64,000 bases of DNA from Sulfurisoma sp963709555 (GCA_963709555.1 CAVPWR010000008.1:620001-684000); one strand, 5' to 3'; shown: positions 8,250 through 17,979, counted from the stretch's first letter. The notes: a model not told the origin generated them from the letters alone. Translations and numbers: made by a program.

Positions 8250-9365
8250 CTAGCGATTCGCCAGACATTTTTTGAGGGCTTCGACGACCCGCTCGACGTC
8301 GTCGTCGGTCATCGCCGGGAACAGTGGCAGGGTGACGGTGCGGCGGCCGATGTCCTCGGCGACCGGGAAATCGCCCGGGGCGAAACCGAGCTTGCGATAG
8401 AGAGAGAACAGGTGCAGCGCCGGGTAATGCACGCCGACGCCGATGCCGCGTTCCTTCATGGCGGCGACGAAGGCGCCGCGGTCCGTCCCGACGGGCAGCA
8501 GCGGCTGGAACATGTGCCAATTGCTGTTCTCGAAGTCGGCCGGGGGCAGTTCGAGGCCGAGCGATGGGTCGAGCCTTTCGAAGTAGCGGCGGGCGAGCGC
8601 GCGGCGACGTTCGGTGAATTCGGCCAGGTGCTTGAGCTGGCCCAGCCCGATGGCGGCGGCGATGTCCGTGAGGTTGGACTTGCCGCCGAGCACGTCGACA
8701 TCCATGCCGCCGTCGGGGAAACGCTTGACGCCCTGCAGGCGCAGCCGCTCGCACAGGGCGGGATCGACATCGGCCGGCAGCACCAGCGCGCCGCCCTCGC
8801 CGGTGGTCAGGTTCTTGTTGGCGTGGAAGCTGAAGGAGACGAAGTCGCCGCTGCTGCCGATCGGCTTGCCGTGCCACGAGGCGCCGAGCGACTGCGCGGC
8901 GTCCTCGATCACTCGCAGTTTGTGTTTCGCGGCGATGGCGTAGAGCCGGTCGCGGTCGACCGGCAGGCCGGCGAGATCGACGGGAATCACTGCCCGGGTC
9001 TCGGCGGTGATGGCGTTTTCCAGCTTGTCGAGGTCGATGTTGCGCGTCGCCGGGTCAATGTCGACGAAGACCGGCGTCGCGCCGACTTCGAGAATCACGT
9101 TGGCGGTGGCGACCCAGGTCAGCGGCGTGGTGATCACCGTGGCGCCGGCGCCGACTTTTGCCAGGCGCAGCGCGACTTCCAGCGTGGCCGTGCCGGAGTT
9201 GAAGGCGCGCACCGGGCGGCCGCCGCAGTATTCGGACAATGCGGCCTCGAAGGCCTGCACCTTGGGACCGCTGGTGATCCAGCCCGAGCGCAGCACGTTC
9301 GCCACCTCGGCGATGGTTTCCTCGTCGATGCTCGGCCGGGTGAAGGGCAGAAAGGGTGCGGTCAT
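8250..9365 (-). CDS. arnB: ArnB UDP-4-keto-pentose aminotransferase
   Basis: A 371-residue PLP enzyme of the DegT/DnrJ/EryC1 type. FNSGTATLEVAL and TPLTWVATANVI bind the cofactor phosphate and ring, VIEDAAQSLGA has the PLP-contacting aspartate, and SFHANKNLTTGEGG holds the Schiff-base lysine near residue 183. It makes UDP-L-Ara4N from the 4-keto sugar using glutamate. ATG at 9365 overlaps the stop of the small flippase gene (ATGA). A divergent copy of the dispersed repeat is at 9138-9162, reading AKVGAGATV. Confidence 0.92.
   Translation of the reverse strand: MTAPFLPFTRPSIDEETIAEVANVLRSGWITSGPKVQAFEAALSEYCGGRPVRAFNSGTATLEVALRLAKVGAGATVITTPLTWVATANVILEVGATPVFVDIDPATRNIDLDKLENAITAETRAVIPVDLAGLPVDRDRLYAIAAKHKLRVIEDAAQSLGASWHGKPIGSSGDFVSFSFHANKNLTTGEGGALVLPADVDPALCERLRLQGVKRFPDGGMDVDVLGGKSNLTDIAAAIGLGQLKHLAEFTERRRALARRYFERLDPSLGLELPPADFENSNWHMFQPLLPVGTDRGAFVAAMKERGIGVGVHYPALHLFSLYRKLGFAPGDFPVAEDIGRRTVTLPLFPAMTDDDVERVVEALKKCLANR
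9138..9162 (-). repeat. Dispersed intragenic element, divergent copy in arnB
   Basis: Minus strand reads GGCAAAAGTCGGCGCCGGCG, then CCACGGT. It matches the consensus in the AAAAGTCGGCGC half and less well after it. The residues it encodes fit the normal ArnB fold, so this copy may be chance similarity. Confidence 0.35.
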
Positions 9366-9733
9366 GCCCGGGCCACGATCCAGACGCCGACGATGATGAA
9401 GCCGATGCCGACGAGCTTCTGCGCGGTGATGGCCTCGCCGAAGAGGAAGTAGGCGAGCACGGCATTGACGACGTAGCCGATCGACAGCATGGGGTAGGCG
9501 ATGCAGACGGGCACGCGCGACAGCGCCATGATCCAGATGACGACGCTCACCACGTAGCAGGTCAGGCCGCCGATGATGTAGGGGTTGGCGGCGATCTTGA
9601 GGCCGATCGGCACGACGTTGTCGAGGTGGAAGTCGAAGTGGCCAACGGCGTTGGTGCCGCTCTTGAGGAAGAGCTGTGCCGCGGCGTTGAGCAGCACGCC
9701 GGCGAGGATGAGGGAGAAGGAGACGACGGTCAT
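9362..9733 (-). CDS. EamA/SMR-type small membrane protein, ArnE/ArnF-like flippase
   Basis: The product has 123 residues with four membrane segments. VLLNAAAQLFLKSG and the C-terminal MLSIGYVVNAVLAYFLFGE and KLVGIGFIIVGVWIV are the small EamA/SMR patterns seen in ArnE and ArnF, which flip Ara4N-phosphoundecaprenol across the inner membrane. Only one such gene is present here instead of the usual pair, so it may act as a homodimer (inference). It overlaps both arnT upstream and arnB downstream by four bases. Confidence 0.82.
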   Translation of the reverse strand: MTVVSFSLILAGVLLNAAAQLFLKSGTNAVGHFDFHLDNVVPIGLKIAANPYIIGGLTCYVVSVVIWIMALSRVPVCIAYPMLSIGYVVNAVLAYFLFGEAITAQKLVGIGFIIVGVWIVARA

Positions 9734-11429
9734 GGCTTCACCACGAAGACGCGGCGGGTGTCGCGGGCGATCTCGCGCATCGGCAGGTTCTGGGCGGCGA
9801 AGCGCTTGTGCACGTCGGGCGGCATCATCGCCATCGCCTTGGGCGCGGCGTTCCAGGCGGTGACGAACTCGGCGAAGGTCGGCATGAACTTGTGCGGTTC
9901 CCAGGCGATGCCGTGCTTCAGTTCGTCGGTGTGCTCGACCATCTGCACCGTGCGCTTGAGGTAGAAGGGGATGGTCTGGTCGTACATGCCGACGCTGTAG
10001 AAGGTCATGTCGGACGTCAATTCCGGCCTGATCTTCTGGGTGATGTGCCAGGTCGAACGTGGCGGGGGCGATGCTGTCCATGCCGAGGATGCCGACCTGG
10101 GTGGCGACATGGCCGCCGAATCCGAGCGCCAGCGCCGCGGCGAGCGGGCGCAGCCGCCGCGCCAGCAGGTTCGCCAGCACCGCCGCGGCGGCGAGCGCGA
10201 GGCCGGCAGCGATCAGCCACGGTACCCAGGCCTCGAACATCGCCACTGGCATCTGCTCGTCGCCCAGCGTCACCAGGAACGGTGCAGCGGTGACGATGGT
10301 CAGTCCTACCGGCACCCAGAATGTCGCGTGCCATTGCTGTGTGCGCGGGCTGGCCTGCATCCACCAAACACCGATCAGCGCCGCCAGCGCCGGGAAGATC
10401 GGCAGGATGTAGGGCACCAGCTTGGAACTGGAAACGGAGAAGAAGGTGAATACAACCAGGCACCAGACCAGCAGGAAGCGCTGCGGCTGGAAATGCGTCT
10501 GCGCATCTCGCTTCGCCGCCTGGCGCAGCGCGCCGAACAGCGCCAGCGTCCACGGCATCAGCCCGACCAGGAGGATGGGCACGAAATACCACATCGGGGC
10601 GTAGCGCCGATGGATCTTGGTGAGGAAGCGCTGAAAGTGTTCGTGGACGAAGAAGAAGTTGAAGAATTCCGGATTGGCCAGCGAGACGGCGACGAACCAG
10701 GGCGCCGCGATGAGGAAGAACAGCGCCAGGCCGCTGGCGAGATGCAGCTTTTTCAGCAGGCCCCAGTCTCTCTGCCACAGGATGTAGGCGACGAGGGTGG
10801 CACCCGGCAGCACCAGGCCGACGAGACCCTTGGTCAGCACCGCCAGCGCCAGCAGCGCATAGGCGGCCCACATCCAGTTTCGCGTCTGCCGTGGCGTGAC
10901 GCCATCGCGCTGGGCGAGGATGAAGGCGAAGATGGCCGAGGCGAGGAAGACGCTCAAGCTCATGTCGAGCACGGCGGCGTGGCCGAGCATGACGTAGAGG
11001 AAGCTGCTGCCCAGCACGGAGGCGGCGACCCAGCCCGCCGCGGTGCCGAACAGCAGTGCGGCGACCCACGCCGGTGAACAGGACGCCGAGGAAACCGGTC
11101 AGCGCCGGCCAGATGCGCACCGTCCAGTGGTGCTCGCCGAAGGCGGTGAAGGCGGCGGCGGTGGCCCAGTATTGCAGCGGCGGCTTCTCGAAATACTTGA
11201 TGCCGTTGAGGCGCGGCGTCAGCCAGTCGCCGGTCGCGACCATCTCGCGCGGGATCTCGCCGTAGCGGCCCTCGTCGGGCTTGACCAGCTTGCGGTATTC
11301 GAGCGTGCCGAACCAGAGGGCGGCGAAGATCACCGCGACCAGCCACAGGGCTGCCGGCCTTATCGGGGAGCGCAGCGAACCAGAGTCACCACCCTCCACA
11401 GGAGGGGGGCCGGGGGGGCGGGGCGTCAT
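9730..11429 (-). CDS. arnT: ArnT lipid A aminoarabinose transferase, two frameshifts
   Basis: The restored product is about 565 residues. KPDEGRYGEIPREM and YFEKPPLQYW in the first periplasmic loop are the canonical ArnT catalytic region, and many membrane helices follow, with a soluble C-terminal domain (SDMTFYSVGMYDQTIPFYL). Two extra bases break the frame: a G near 11073 (GTGGGTCGCC) and a T near 10055 (ACGTTCGACC). The start ATG at 11429 overlaps the preceding stop, and the first 24 residues (MTPRPPGPPPVEGGDSG...) come from a GC-rich repeat, so the ancestral start may have been further downstream. It transfers L-Ara4N to lipid A and lowers cationic peptide binding. Confidence 0.88.
11364..11429 (-). 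repeat. GC-rich start-proximal palindromic repeat at the arnT start
   Basis: On the minus strand: ATGACGCCCCGCCCCCCCGG, then CCTCCTGTGGAGGG and TTCGCTGCGCTCCCCG. The ATG of the repeat is the arnT start and overlaps the stop of the upstream gene. It is oriented with the gene, like the copies at 4640, 31892 and 57964. Confidence 0.65.
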
Positions 11430-11800
11430 GGTTCGACGATCAGCGCGGCGACCACGGTGCGGCCTTCGGCGACGAGCACGTTGTAGGTGCGGCAGGCCGC
11501 CGGCGTGTCCATGACTTCGATGCCGCGGCCCGCCTCGATCAGCGGCCGCAGCAGCGCCGGCGCGGGAAAGCGCTGGCGGGTGCCGGTGCCGAGCAGGGTG
11601 ACGTCGCCGGGGATGGCGGCAAGCACAGCGACATGGCTGGCGTCGAGGCCGTCGAAGCTGTCGGGCCCCCAGGCGGCGTCGAGGCCGTCGGGGCCGAGCA
11701 GAAAGCTGCGGGTCAGCCGCTCGCCGCCGATGGCGACGTAACCCGGCCCGTAGGCGGAGACGGCGCGGGCGGCGTAGCGGACGTCGGATTGAATTTTCAT
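11426..11800 (-). CDS. Mth938-like (DUF498) domain protein
   Basis: A 124-residue single-domain protein starting MKIQSDVRYAARAVSAYGPGYV, with RSFLLGPDG, LLGTGTRQRFPAP and MDTPAACRTYNVLVAEGR. These are the conserved blocks of the Mth938/NDUFAF3 fold family, whose biochemical role in bacteria is unsettled. The frame is open 19 codons further upstream but homology begins at the ATG at 11800. It is the first gene of the arn run, overlaps arnT by four bases and is divergent from alaA, so its promoter should lie in 11801-11911. Confidence 0.82.
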   Translation of the reverse strand: MKIQSDVRYAARAVSAYGPGYVAIGGERLTRSFLLGPDGLDAAWGPDSFDGLDASHVAVLAAIPGDVTLLGTGTRQRFPAPALLRPLIEAGRGIEVMDTPAACRTYNVLVAEGRTVVAALIVEP

Positions 11801-11911
11801 GCGTTCAGTGAAGGGGTGGAGGCACCAAAGGCACGTGGCGCCTCGGCTGCAGGGCAATTTGCGGTACGATTATACCTTTTGCGCCGCGCCATCCGGCCCA
11901 GGTAGATCGCC

Positions 11912-13138
11912 ATGCAACCCGTCCTCAAGTCCGCCAAGCTCGCCAACGTCTGTTACGACATCCGTGGACCGGTGATGGCACGTGCCAAACAGATGGAGGA
12001 AGACGGCCAGCGCATCATCAAGTTGAATATCGGCAACCCGGCGCCCTTCGGCTTCATCGCGCCGGAAGAGATCATCCAGGACATCATCCACAACCTGCCG
12101 GCGGCCTCGGGTTATACCGATTCCAAGGGCCTGTTCGCCGCGCGCAAGGCGATCATGCACTACACGCAGCTGAAGAAGATCGTCGGCGTGCAGGTTGACG
12201 ACATCATCATCGGCAACGGCGTCTCCGAGCTCATCACCCTGTCGATGAACGCGCTGCTCGACGCCGGCGACGAGGTGCTGGTGCCGGCCCCCGACTACCC
12301 GCTGTGGACGGCCGCCGTGAGCCTCTCCGGCGGCACGCCGCGCCACTACATCTGCGACGAGGGCGCCGGCTGGCTGCCCGACATCGCCGACATCAAGTCC
12401 AAGATCACGCCGACCACGCGCGCCATCGTCGTCATCAACCCCAACAATCCCACCGGCGCGCTCTATCCCGACGACCTGCTGCGCGAGATCATCCAGATCG
12501 CGCGCGAGCACCAGTTGATCATCTACGCCGACGAGATTTACGACAAGGTGCTCTACGACGGCAATACCCACACCTCGATCGGCTCGCTGGCCGAGGATGT
12601 GCTGGTCATCACCTTCAACGGCCTGTCGAAGAACTACCGCGCCGCCGGTTTCCGCGCCGGCTGGCTGATCATCTCCGGCGAAAAGCACAACGCCCGCGAC
12701 TACATCGAGGGCCTCAACATGCTGGCCTCGATGCGCCTGTGCGCCAACGTGCCGGCGCAATACGGCATCCAGACCGCGCTCGGCGGCTACCAAAGCATCA
12801 ACGACCTGGTGGCGCCGACGGGCCGCCTGTGCAAGCAGCGCGACATCGCCTGGAGCATGCTCAACGCCATTCCCGGCGTGTCCTGCGTCAAGCCGCAGGC
12901 CGCGATGTACCTGTTCCCGCGGCTCGACCCGAAGATTTACCCGATCAGCAACGACCAGCATTTCATCCTCGAACTGCTCGAGCAGGAAAAGGTGCTGCTG
13001 GTGCAGGGTTCGGGCTTCAACTGGCCGACCCCCGATCACTTCCGCGTGGTGTTCCTGCCCAATGCCGACGACCTCACCGAGGCCATGGGCCGCATCGCGC
13101 GCTTCCTCGAAAACTACAGAAAACGACATGGCACTTGA
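11912..13138 (+). CDS. alaA: Glutamate-pyruvate (alanine) aminotransferase AlaA
   Basis: A 408-residue class I/II aminotransferase close to E. coli AlaA in length and sequence. KLNIGNPAPFGF, PDYPLWTAAVSLSGG, VVINPNNPTGALY, YADEIYDKVLYDG and FNGLSKNYRAAGFRAGW are visible; the last holds the PLP lysine near residue 239. It makes alanine from pyruvate and glutamate. A TATACC box at 11871 about 40 bases upstream could be its -10 element, without a convincing -35. Its end meets the homoserine dehydrogenase gene closely, so the two are probably co-transcribed, a common betaproteobacterial order. Confidence 0.92.
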   Translation: MQPVLKSAKLANVCYDIRGPVMARAKQMEEDGQRIIKLNIGNPAPFGFIAPEEIIQDIIHNLPAASGYTDSKGLFAARKAIMHYTQLKKIVGVQVDDIIIGNGVSELITLSMNALLDAGDEVLVPAPDYPLWTAAVSLSGGTPRHYICDEGAGWLPDIADIKSKITPTTRAIVVINPNNPTGALYPDDLLREIIQIAREHQLIIYADEIYDKVLYDGNTHTSIGSLAEDVLVITFNGLSKNYRAAGFRAGWLIISGEKHNARDYIEGLNMLASMRLCANVPAQYGIQTALGGYQSINDLVAPTGRLCKQRDIAWSMLNAIPGVSCVKPQAAMYLFPRLDPKIYPISNDQHFILELLEQEKVLLVQGSGFNWPTPDHFRVVFLPNADDLTEAMGRIARFLENYRKRHGT

Positions 13139-13148
13139 TACCGGCAAC

Positions 13149-14460
13149 ATGAAACCCATCAACGTAGGACTCCTCGGCATCGGCACCGTCGGTGGCGGCA
13201 CCTGGACGGTGCTCAATCGCAACCAGGAAGAAATCACCCGTCGCGCCGGCCGGCCCATCCGCATCAGCGTCGTCGCCGACAAGAACCTCGAGTTGGCGAA
13301 ACAGATCACTGGCGGCCAGTGCAAGCTCACCGACGACGCCTTCGCCGTGGTGAGCGATCCCGAGGTCGACATCGTCGTCGAACTGATCGGCGGCTACGGC
13401 ATCGCCAGGGAACTGGTGCTCAAGGCCATCGAGAACGGCAAGCACGTCGTCACCGCCAACAAGGCGCTGCTGGCCGTGCATGGCAACGAAATCTTCGCCG
13501 CCGCGCAGAAGAAGGGCGTCATGGTCGCCTTCGAGGCGGCCGTCGCCGGCGGCATTCCCATCATCAAGGCGCTGCGCGAGGGCCTCACCGCCAACCGCAT
13601 CCAGTGGATCGCCGGCATCATCAACGGCACCACCAACTTCATCCTCTCCGAGATGCGCGACAAGGGCCTGCCTTTTGACGTCGTGCTCAAGGAAGCGCAG
13701 CGCCTGGGCTACGCCGAGGCCGACCCGACCTTCGACATCGAGGGCGTCGATGCCGCCCACAAGATCACCCTGATGTCGGCCATCGCCTTCGGCATCCCGG
13801 TGCAGTTCGACAAGGCCCACATCGAGGGCATCAGCAAGCTCGAAGCGGCCGACATCAAGTATGCCGAGCAGCTCGGTTACCGCATCAAGCTGCTCGGCAT
13901 CACCAAGCGCACACCCGGAGGGCGTCGAACTGCGCGTGCATCCGACGCTGATCCCGGCCAAGCGCCTGATCGCCAACGTCGAAGGCGCGATGAACGCCGT
14001 GCTGGTGCAGGGCGACGCCGTCGGCTCGACCCTCTACTACGGCAAGGGCGCCGGCGCCGAGCCGACCGCCAGTTCGGTGATCGCCGACTTGGTCGACATC
14101 ACCCGCATGCACACCGCCGACCCCGAGAACCGCGTGCCGCATCTGGCCTTCCAGCCCGACCAGCTGGCCGACATCAAGGTGCTGCCGATCGGCGAGGTCA
14201 CCACCTGCTACTACCTGCGCATGACCGTTTCCGACAAGCCGGGCGTGCTGGCCGACATCACGCGCATCCTCGCCGACGAGCAGATTTCCATCGACGCCAT
14301 GATCCAGCGCGAGCCGGCCGAGGGCGAACAGCAGACCGACATCATCATGCTGACCCACCTGACCCGCGAAAAGCAGGTCGATGCGGCGATCGCGAAAATC
14401 GAGTCGCTGCCGGTGGTGACGGGCAAGCTGATCAGGCTGCGCCTGGAATCCCTCAGCTAA
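13149..14460 (+). CDS. hom: Homoserine dehydrogenase, frameshifted
   Basis: The restored length is 436 residues. NVGLLGIGTVGGGT is the NADPH-binding motif, INGTTNFILSEM the catalytic region, and MTVSDKPGVLADITRIL the C-terminal ACT domain expected for threonine feedback. It reduces aspartate semialdehyde to homoserine. An extra C near 13914 (ACACCCGGAGG for ACACCGGAGG) shifts the frame two thirds of the way through. Because the enzyme is essential for threonine and methionine synthesis and both halves are perfectly conserved, a sequencing error is likely. An earlier ATG at 13128 overlapping alaA is possible; MKPINVGLLG at 13149 matches the family start. Confidence 0.9.
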
Positions 14461-14476
14461 ACCGCGGGTCGGGCGG

Positions 14477-15589
14477 ATGCTGGTCTATCTCGGCATCTGT
14501 GCCGTTCTCGCCTTCCTCTCGGCGGGCGCCGCGGCGCTGCGCGGCGTGCCGCCAGCGCCGACTTTTCACATCGCCTTCGCCGTCGGCGCCATGCCGCTGG
14601 TGTTCGGCGCAATCATCCACTTCGTGCCGGTACTGACACGCTCCGGCGCGGCGGGCGCCACGATTCGCAACCTGCCGCTGGCGGTGCAATCGGCCGGCAT
14701 CGTCGCCGTGCTCGGGCTGGCGGGCAGCCTGCCCGCCTGGAGCCTGCACGCCGCCGCCACCGTGACGGCCGGTGCGGCGCTGGCGCTGGCGGCATGGATC
14801 GTCGGCCGCCAGCGCGGCACGCTCGGCCAGCCGCATCCGGGCGCCCGCTGGTATGTGGCGGCGCTGGCCGCGCTGCTTGTCGCCGTCATCCTGGTGCCGC
14901 TGTGGCTGGCCCGGCCGGAACTGCGCGGCGCGCTGCGCCTGGTGCATCTGCATCTCAATACCCTCGGCTTCATCGGCCTGGCGGCGCTGGGTACGCTGCC
15001 GGTGCTGTTGCCCACCGCCCTGGGCCCACCTGACGCCACGGCCGCCACGCGACTGGCCCGCGACCTGCCGCTGGCGGTGGCCGGCGTGGGGCTGGCGGCG
15101 ATCGGCGTCGCGACGGAATGGCCGCTGGCCGCCGCCGGGGCGCTGCTGCTGGCAGCGGTGGCGCTGCGCCACCTGGCGGCATGGCTGGAAACCTACGGCC
15201 ACCGCGCGATCGTCGGCGATGGCGCGGCGGCACCGCTGGCTGGGGCCACCCTGGGCTTCGTGCTGCTGCTGGCGCACGGCGTCGCCCACAGTACCGGCTC
15301 CACGGCCGCGCGCCCGGCCATCGCCGCCTTCGCGGCCGGCTTCCTGCTGCCGCTGGTTTCCGGGGCGCTGACGCAGTTGCTGCCGGTGTGGCGCCATCCG
15401 GGCCCCGATACGCCGCGCAGGCGGGAAATGCTCCGCCTGCTGGCCGTCGGCGGCTGGGTGCGCGGCTTGTTGTTCCTCGCCGCCGGCCTGCTGCTGGCCT
15501 TCGACAAGAATGCCGGCTACGCCCTCCTCGCGGTGGGACTCGGCACCTTCGCCGGCGCGCTGCTGCGGGCCTTTGCCCATCGCGCGTGA
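14477..15589 (+). CDS. Polytopic membrane protein of unknown function between hom and thrC
   Basis: A 370-residue protein with about ten to twelve hydrophobic helices. IIHFVPVLTRSG and HLHLNTLGFIGLAALGTLPVLLP contain conserved-looking histidines that resemble heme-copper-oxidase-like or NnrS-like membrane proteins, but I cannot assign a cofactor. It starts 17 bases after hom and ends 45 bases before thrC, so it probably shares their transcript. The reason for its place in the threonine operon is unclear. Residues VPPAPTFHI come from a dispersed repeat on the opposite strand (14545-14567). Confidence 0.6.
   Translation: MLVYLGICAVLAFLSAGAAALRGVPPAPTFHIAFAVGAMPLVFGAIIHFVPVLTRSGAAGATIRNLPLAVQSAGIVAVLGLAGSLPAWSLHAAATVTAGAALALAAWIVGRQRGTLGQPHPGARWYVAALAALLVAVILVPLWLARPELRGALRLVHLHLNTLGFIGLAALGTLPVLLPTALGPPDATAATRLARDLPLAVAGVGLAAIGVATEWPLAAAGALLLAAVALRHLAAWLETYGHRAIVGDGAAAPLAGATLGFVLLLAHGVAHSTGSTAARPAIAAFAAGFLLPLVSGALTQLLPVWRHPGPDTPRRREMLRLLAVGGWVRGLLFLAAGLLLAFDKNAGYALLAVGLGTFAGALLRAFAHRA
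14545..14567 (-). repeat. Dispersed intragenic element, copy in the hom-thrC membrane protein
   Basis: The minus strand reads GAAAAGTCGGCGCTGGCGGC followed by ACG, matching the family consensus. It is translated from the opposite strand as VPPAPTF, the same peptide as one frame of the copy at 27165. Confidence 0.75.
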
Positions 15590-15633
15590 TACCCTTCGCC
15601 ACCCCGCAACTCCGCCCCCGCAACGAGATCGCC

Positions 15634-17076
15634 ATGCGTTACCTTTCCACCCGCGGCACCAGTCAACGAGGAGGGCCGTCGCCCGCCTTTTCCGACATCC
15701 TCCTCGGCGGCCTCGCCCCCGATGGCGGCCTCTACCTGCCCGAGAGCTATCCGCAGATCAGCGCGGCCGAACTGGCCGAATGGCGCGAACTGCCCTACTC
15801 CGCGCTGGCGCTGAAGATCCTGCAGAAGTTCGTCGACGACATTCCTGCCTGCGACCTCAAGTCCCTGGCCGATCGCACCTACTCGGGCAATGTCTACAAG
15901 CATTGCCGCTCGGGCCGCGACGCGACCGACATCACGCCGCTGACCACGGTCGAGCCCGGCTTCCACCTGCTCGAACTCTCCAACGGCCCGACGCTCGCCT
16001 TCAAGGACATGGCGATGCAGCTGCTCGGCAACCTGTTCGAGTACGTGCTGGCCAAGCGCAAGGAGACCATCAACATCCTCGGCGCCACTTCGGGCGACAC
16101 CGGTTCGGCGGCCGAATACGCGATGCGCGGCAAGCACGGCGTGCGCGTCTTCATGCTCTCTCCCAACGGCCTGATGTCGGCCTTCCAGCGCGCGCAGATG
16201 TATTCGCTGCAGGACCCGAACATTTTCAACATCGCCATCGAGGGCATGTTCGACGATTGCCAGGACATCGTGAAGGCCGTCTCCAACGATGCCGCCTTCA
16301 AGGCGCAATATAAGATCGGCGCCGTCAATTCGATCAACTGGGCGCGCGTTCTGGCGCAGATCGTCTATTACTTCAAAGGCTATTTTGCTGCAACGCGCAG
16401 CAACGCAGAACAGGTGTCATTTGCCGTGCCCTCGGGCAACTTCGGCAACATCTGCGCCGGCCACGTCGCGCGCAGCATGGGCTTGCCGATCGCGCGGCTG
16501 GTGCTGGCCACCAACGAGAACGACGTGCTCGACGAGTTCTTCCGCACCGGCGTCTATCGCCCGCGCGGCAGCGCCGACACCTGGGTGACGTCGAGCCCGT
16601 CGATGGACATTTCCAAGGCATCGAATTTCGAGCGCTTCGTCTTCGACCTGGTCGGCCGCGACCCCGCGGTGGTGCGCGAGCTGTGGGCGAAAGTCGATGC
16701 CGGCGGCAGCTTCGACCTGCGCGGCACGCCGTATATGGCCAAGCTGCCGGGGTTCGGCTTCGTCTCGGGCAAGAGCGTCCATGCCGACCGCCTGGCGACG
16801 ATCCGTAACATGTGGGAAAAACACCAGCTGATGATCGACACCCACACCGCCGACGCCGTCAAGGTCGCGCGCGAACACCGCGAGGCTGGCATCCCGATGG
16901 TCGTGCTCGAAACCGCGCAGCCGGTGAAGTTCGCCGAGACCATCCAGGAAGCGCTGGGCCGCGATCCGATGCGCCCCAAGGATTTCGACGGCATCGAGAA
17001 CCTGCCGCAGCGCGTCGAGGTGATGAAGGCCGACGCCCAGGCGGTCAAGGACTTCGTCGTCCGCCACTGCGCGTGA
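15634..17076 (+). CDS. thrC: Threonine synthase
   Basis: A 480-residue product starting MRYLSTRGTSQRGG. SNGPTLAFKDMAMQLLGN holds the PLP lysine near residue 124, ATSGDTGSAAEYAM binds the cofactor phosphate, and AVPSGNFGNICAGH is the second family signature. It converts O-phosphohomoserine to threonine, the last step after Hom. The ATG at 15634 is the family start; the longer upstream frame is antisense-like noise. Its TGA overlaps the GTG of the methyltransferase gene. Confidence 0.94.
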   Translation: MRYLSTRGTSQRGGPSPAFSDILLGGLAPDGGLYLPESYPQISAAELAEWRELPYSALALKILQKFVDDIPACDLKSLADRTYSGNVYKHCRSGRDATDITPLTTVEPGFHLLELSNGPTLAFKDMAMQLLGNLFEYVLAKRKETINILGATSGDTGSAAEYAMRGKHGVRVFMLSPNGLMSAFQRAQMYSLQDPNIFNIAIEGMFDDCQDIVKAVSNDAAFKAQYKIGAVNSINWARVLAQIVYYFKGYFAATRSNAEQVSFAVPSGNFGNICAGHVARSMGLPIARLVLATNENDVLDEFFRTGVYRPRGSADTWVTSSPSMDISKASNFERFVFDLVGRDPAVVRELWAKVDAGGSFDLRGTPYMAKLPGFGFVSGKSVHADRLATIRNMWEKHQLMIDTHTADAVKVAREHREAGIPMVVLETAQPVKFAETIQEALGRDPMRPKDFDGIENLPQRVEVMKADAQAVKDFVVRHCA

Positions 17077-17690
17077 AGATCGACCAGCAGGCGGTCTGGT
17101 CCGGCCGCTATGCCGAGGCCGGCGCGGACTATCTTTTCGGCACGGCCCCCAACCGCTTCCTGGCAGCGCAGAAACATCGCCTGCAACCGGGCTGGACGGC
17201 CCTGTCGGTCGCCGACGGCGAAGGCCGCAACAGCGTGTTCCTGGCCGAGGAGGGCCTCGCTGTCACCGCCGTCGAGATCTCGCCCGTGGGCCTGCACAAG
17301 GCGCGGCGTCTGGCGACCAGCCGTCATGTCGAAGTGGAATTCGTCCTGGCCGACGTGTTGCAGTGGCAGGCTCCGGCGGCGTTCGACGTGGTGGCGGCGA
17401 TTTTCGTGCAGTTCGTCGGCCCGGCCGAGCGTCCGCTGCTGTTCGAGCGCATCAAGGCGGCGGTGAAGCCGGGCGGCCTGCTGCTGCTGCAGGGCTATAC
17501 GCCGCAGCAGATCGAATACCGCACCGGCGGACCGTCAGCCGTGGAAAACCTCTATACGGCCGAACTGCTGCGGGCGGAATTTGCGGAGTGGGAAATTCTG
17601 GAACTGCGCGAGCACGAGGATGTGCTCGCCGAAGGCGCCGGCCACAAGGGCCGCTCGGCCCTGATCGACCTGGTGGCGCGAAAAATCTAG
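17073..17690 (+). CDS. Class I SAM-dependent methyltransferase (TehB-like)
   Basis: A 205-residue protein. VWSGRYAEAGADYLFGTAPN at the start and ALSVADGEGRNSVFLAEEG (motif I, SAM-binding) are typical of small TehB-like or thiopurine-like methyltransferases, followed by AVEISPVGL and a PGGLLLLQGYTPQQ block. The substrate is unknown. GTG at 17073 overlaps the thrC stop (GTGA), implying coupling to the threonine operon. Its stop codon sits in CTAG shared with the convergent small gene at 17687. Confidence 0.8.
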   Translation: MKIDQQAVWSGRYAEAGADYLFGTAPNRFLAAQKHRLQPGWTALSVADGEGRNSVFLAEEGLAVTAVEISPVGLHKARRLATSRHVEVEFVLADVLQWQAPAAFDVVAAIFVQFVGPAERPLLFERIKAAVKPGGLLLLQGYTPQQIEYRTGGPSAVENLYTAELLRAEFAEWEILELREHEDVLAEGAGHKGRSALIDLVARKI

Positions 17691-17824
17691 AGGTAGATGA
17701 CGGCCGGGAAGACGGTGACGGCCAGGACCAGCACCAGCCATTCGAGGTTGAAGCGGGCCAGCACGCCGGTGAAGTGCAGGACCAGCACGGCGATGGCGAT
17801 GATGTAGTAGATGATGAACAGCAT
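17687..17824 (-). CDS. Small two-helix membrane protein
   Basis: A 45-residue product starting MLFIIYYIIAIAVLVLHFTG, then LARFNLEW and a second helix LVLVLAVTVFPAVIYL. AGGGGAG lies about eight bases upstream of the ATG at 17824, a good ribosome-binding site. A longer in-frame start at 17884 adds a non-hydrophobic leader and is less likely. The gene is convergent with the methyltransferase gene and the two stops share CTAG. No function is recognisable. Confidence 0.6.
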   Translation of the reverse strand: MLFIIYYIIAIAVLVLHFTGVLARFNLEWLVLVLAVTVFPAVIYL

Positions 17825-17979
17825 TGAATCGAACTCCCCTGGCTCTGCCGAGCCTTCCAAGCCTGCAAATCGAGTGTCAAGCAACGACGACTGGCCGCCA
17901 TATTACCAGACGGTGCGCCGGGTAGGCTGAGGTAAAACGGGCAAAAATCACGATCGTGGCAGCTTTTTCGGCTCTGGCG

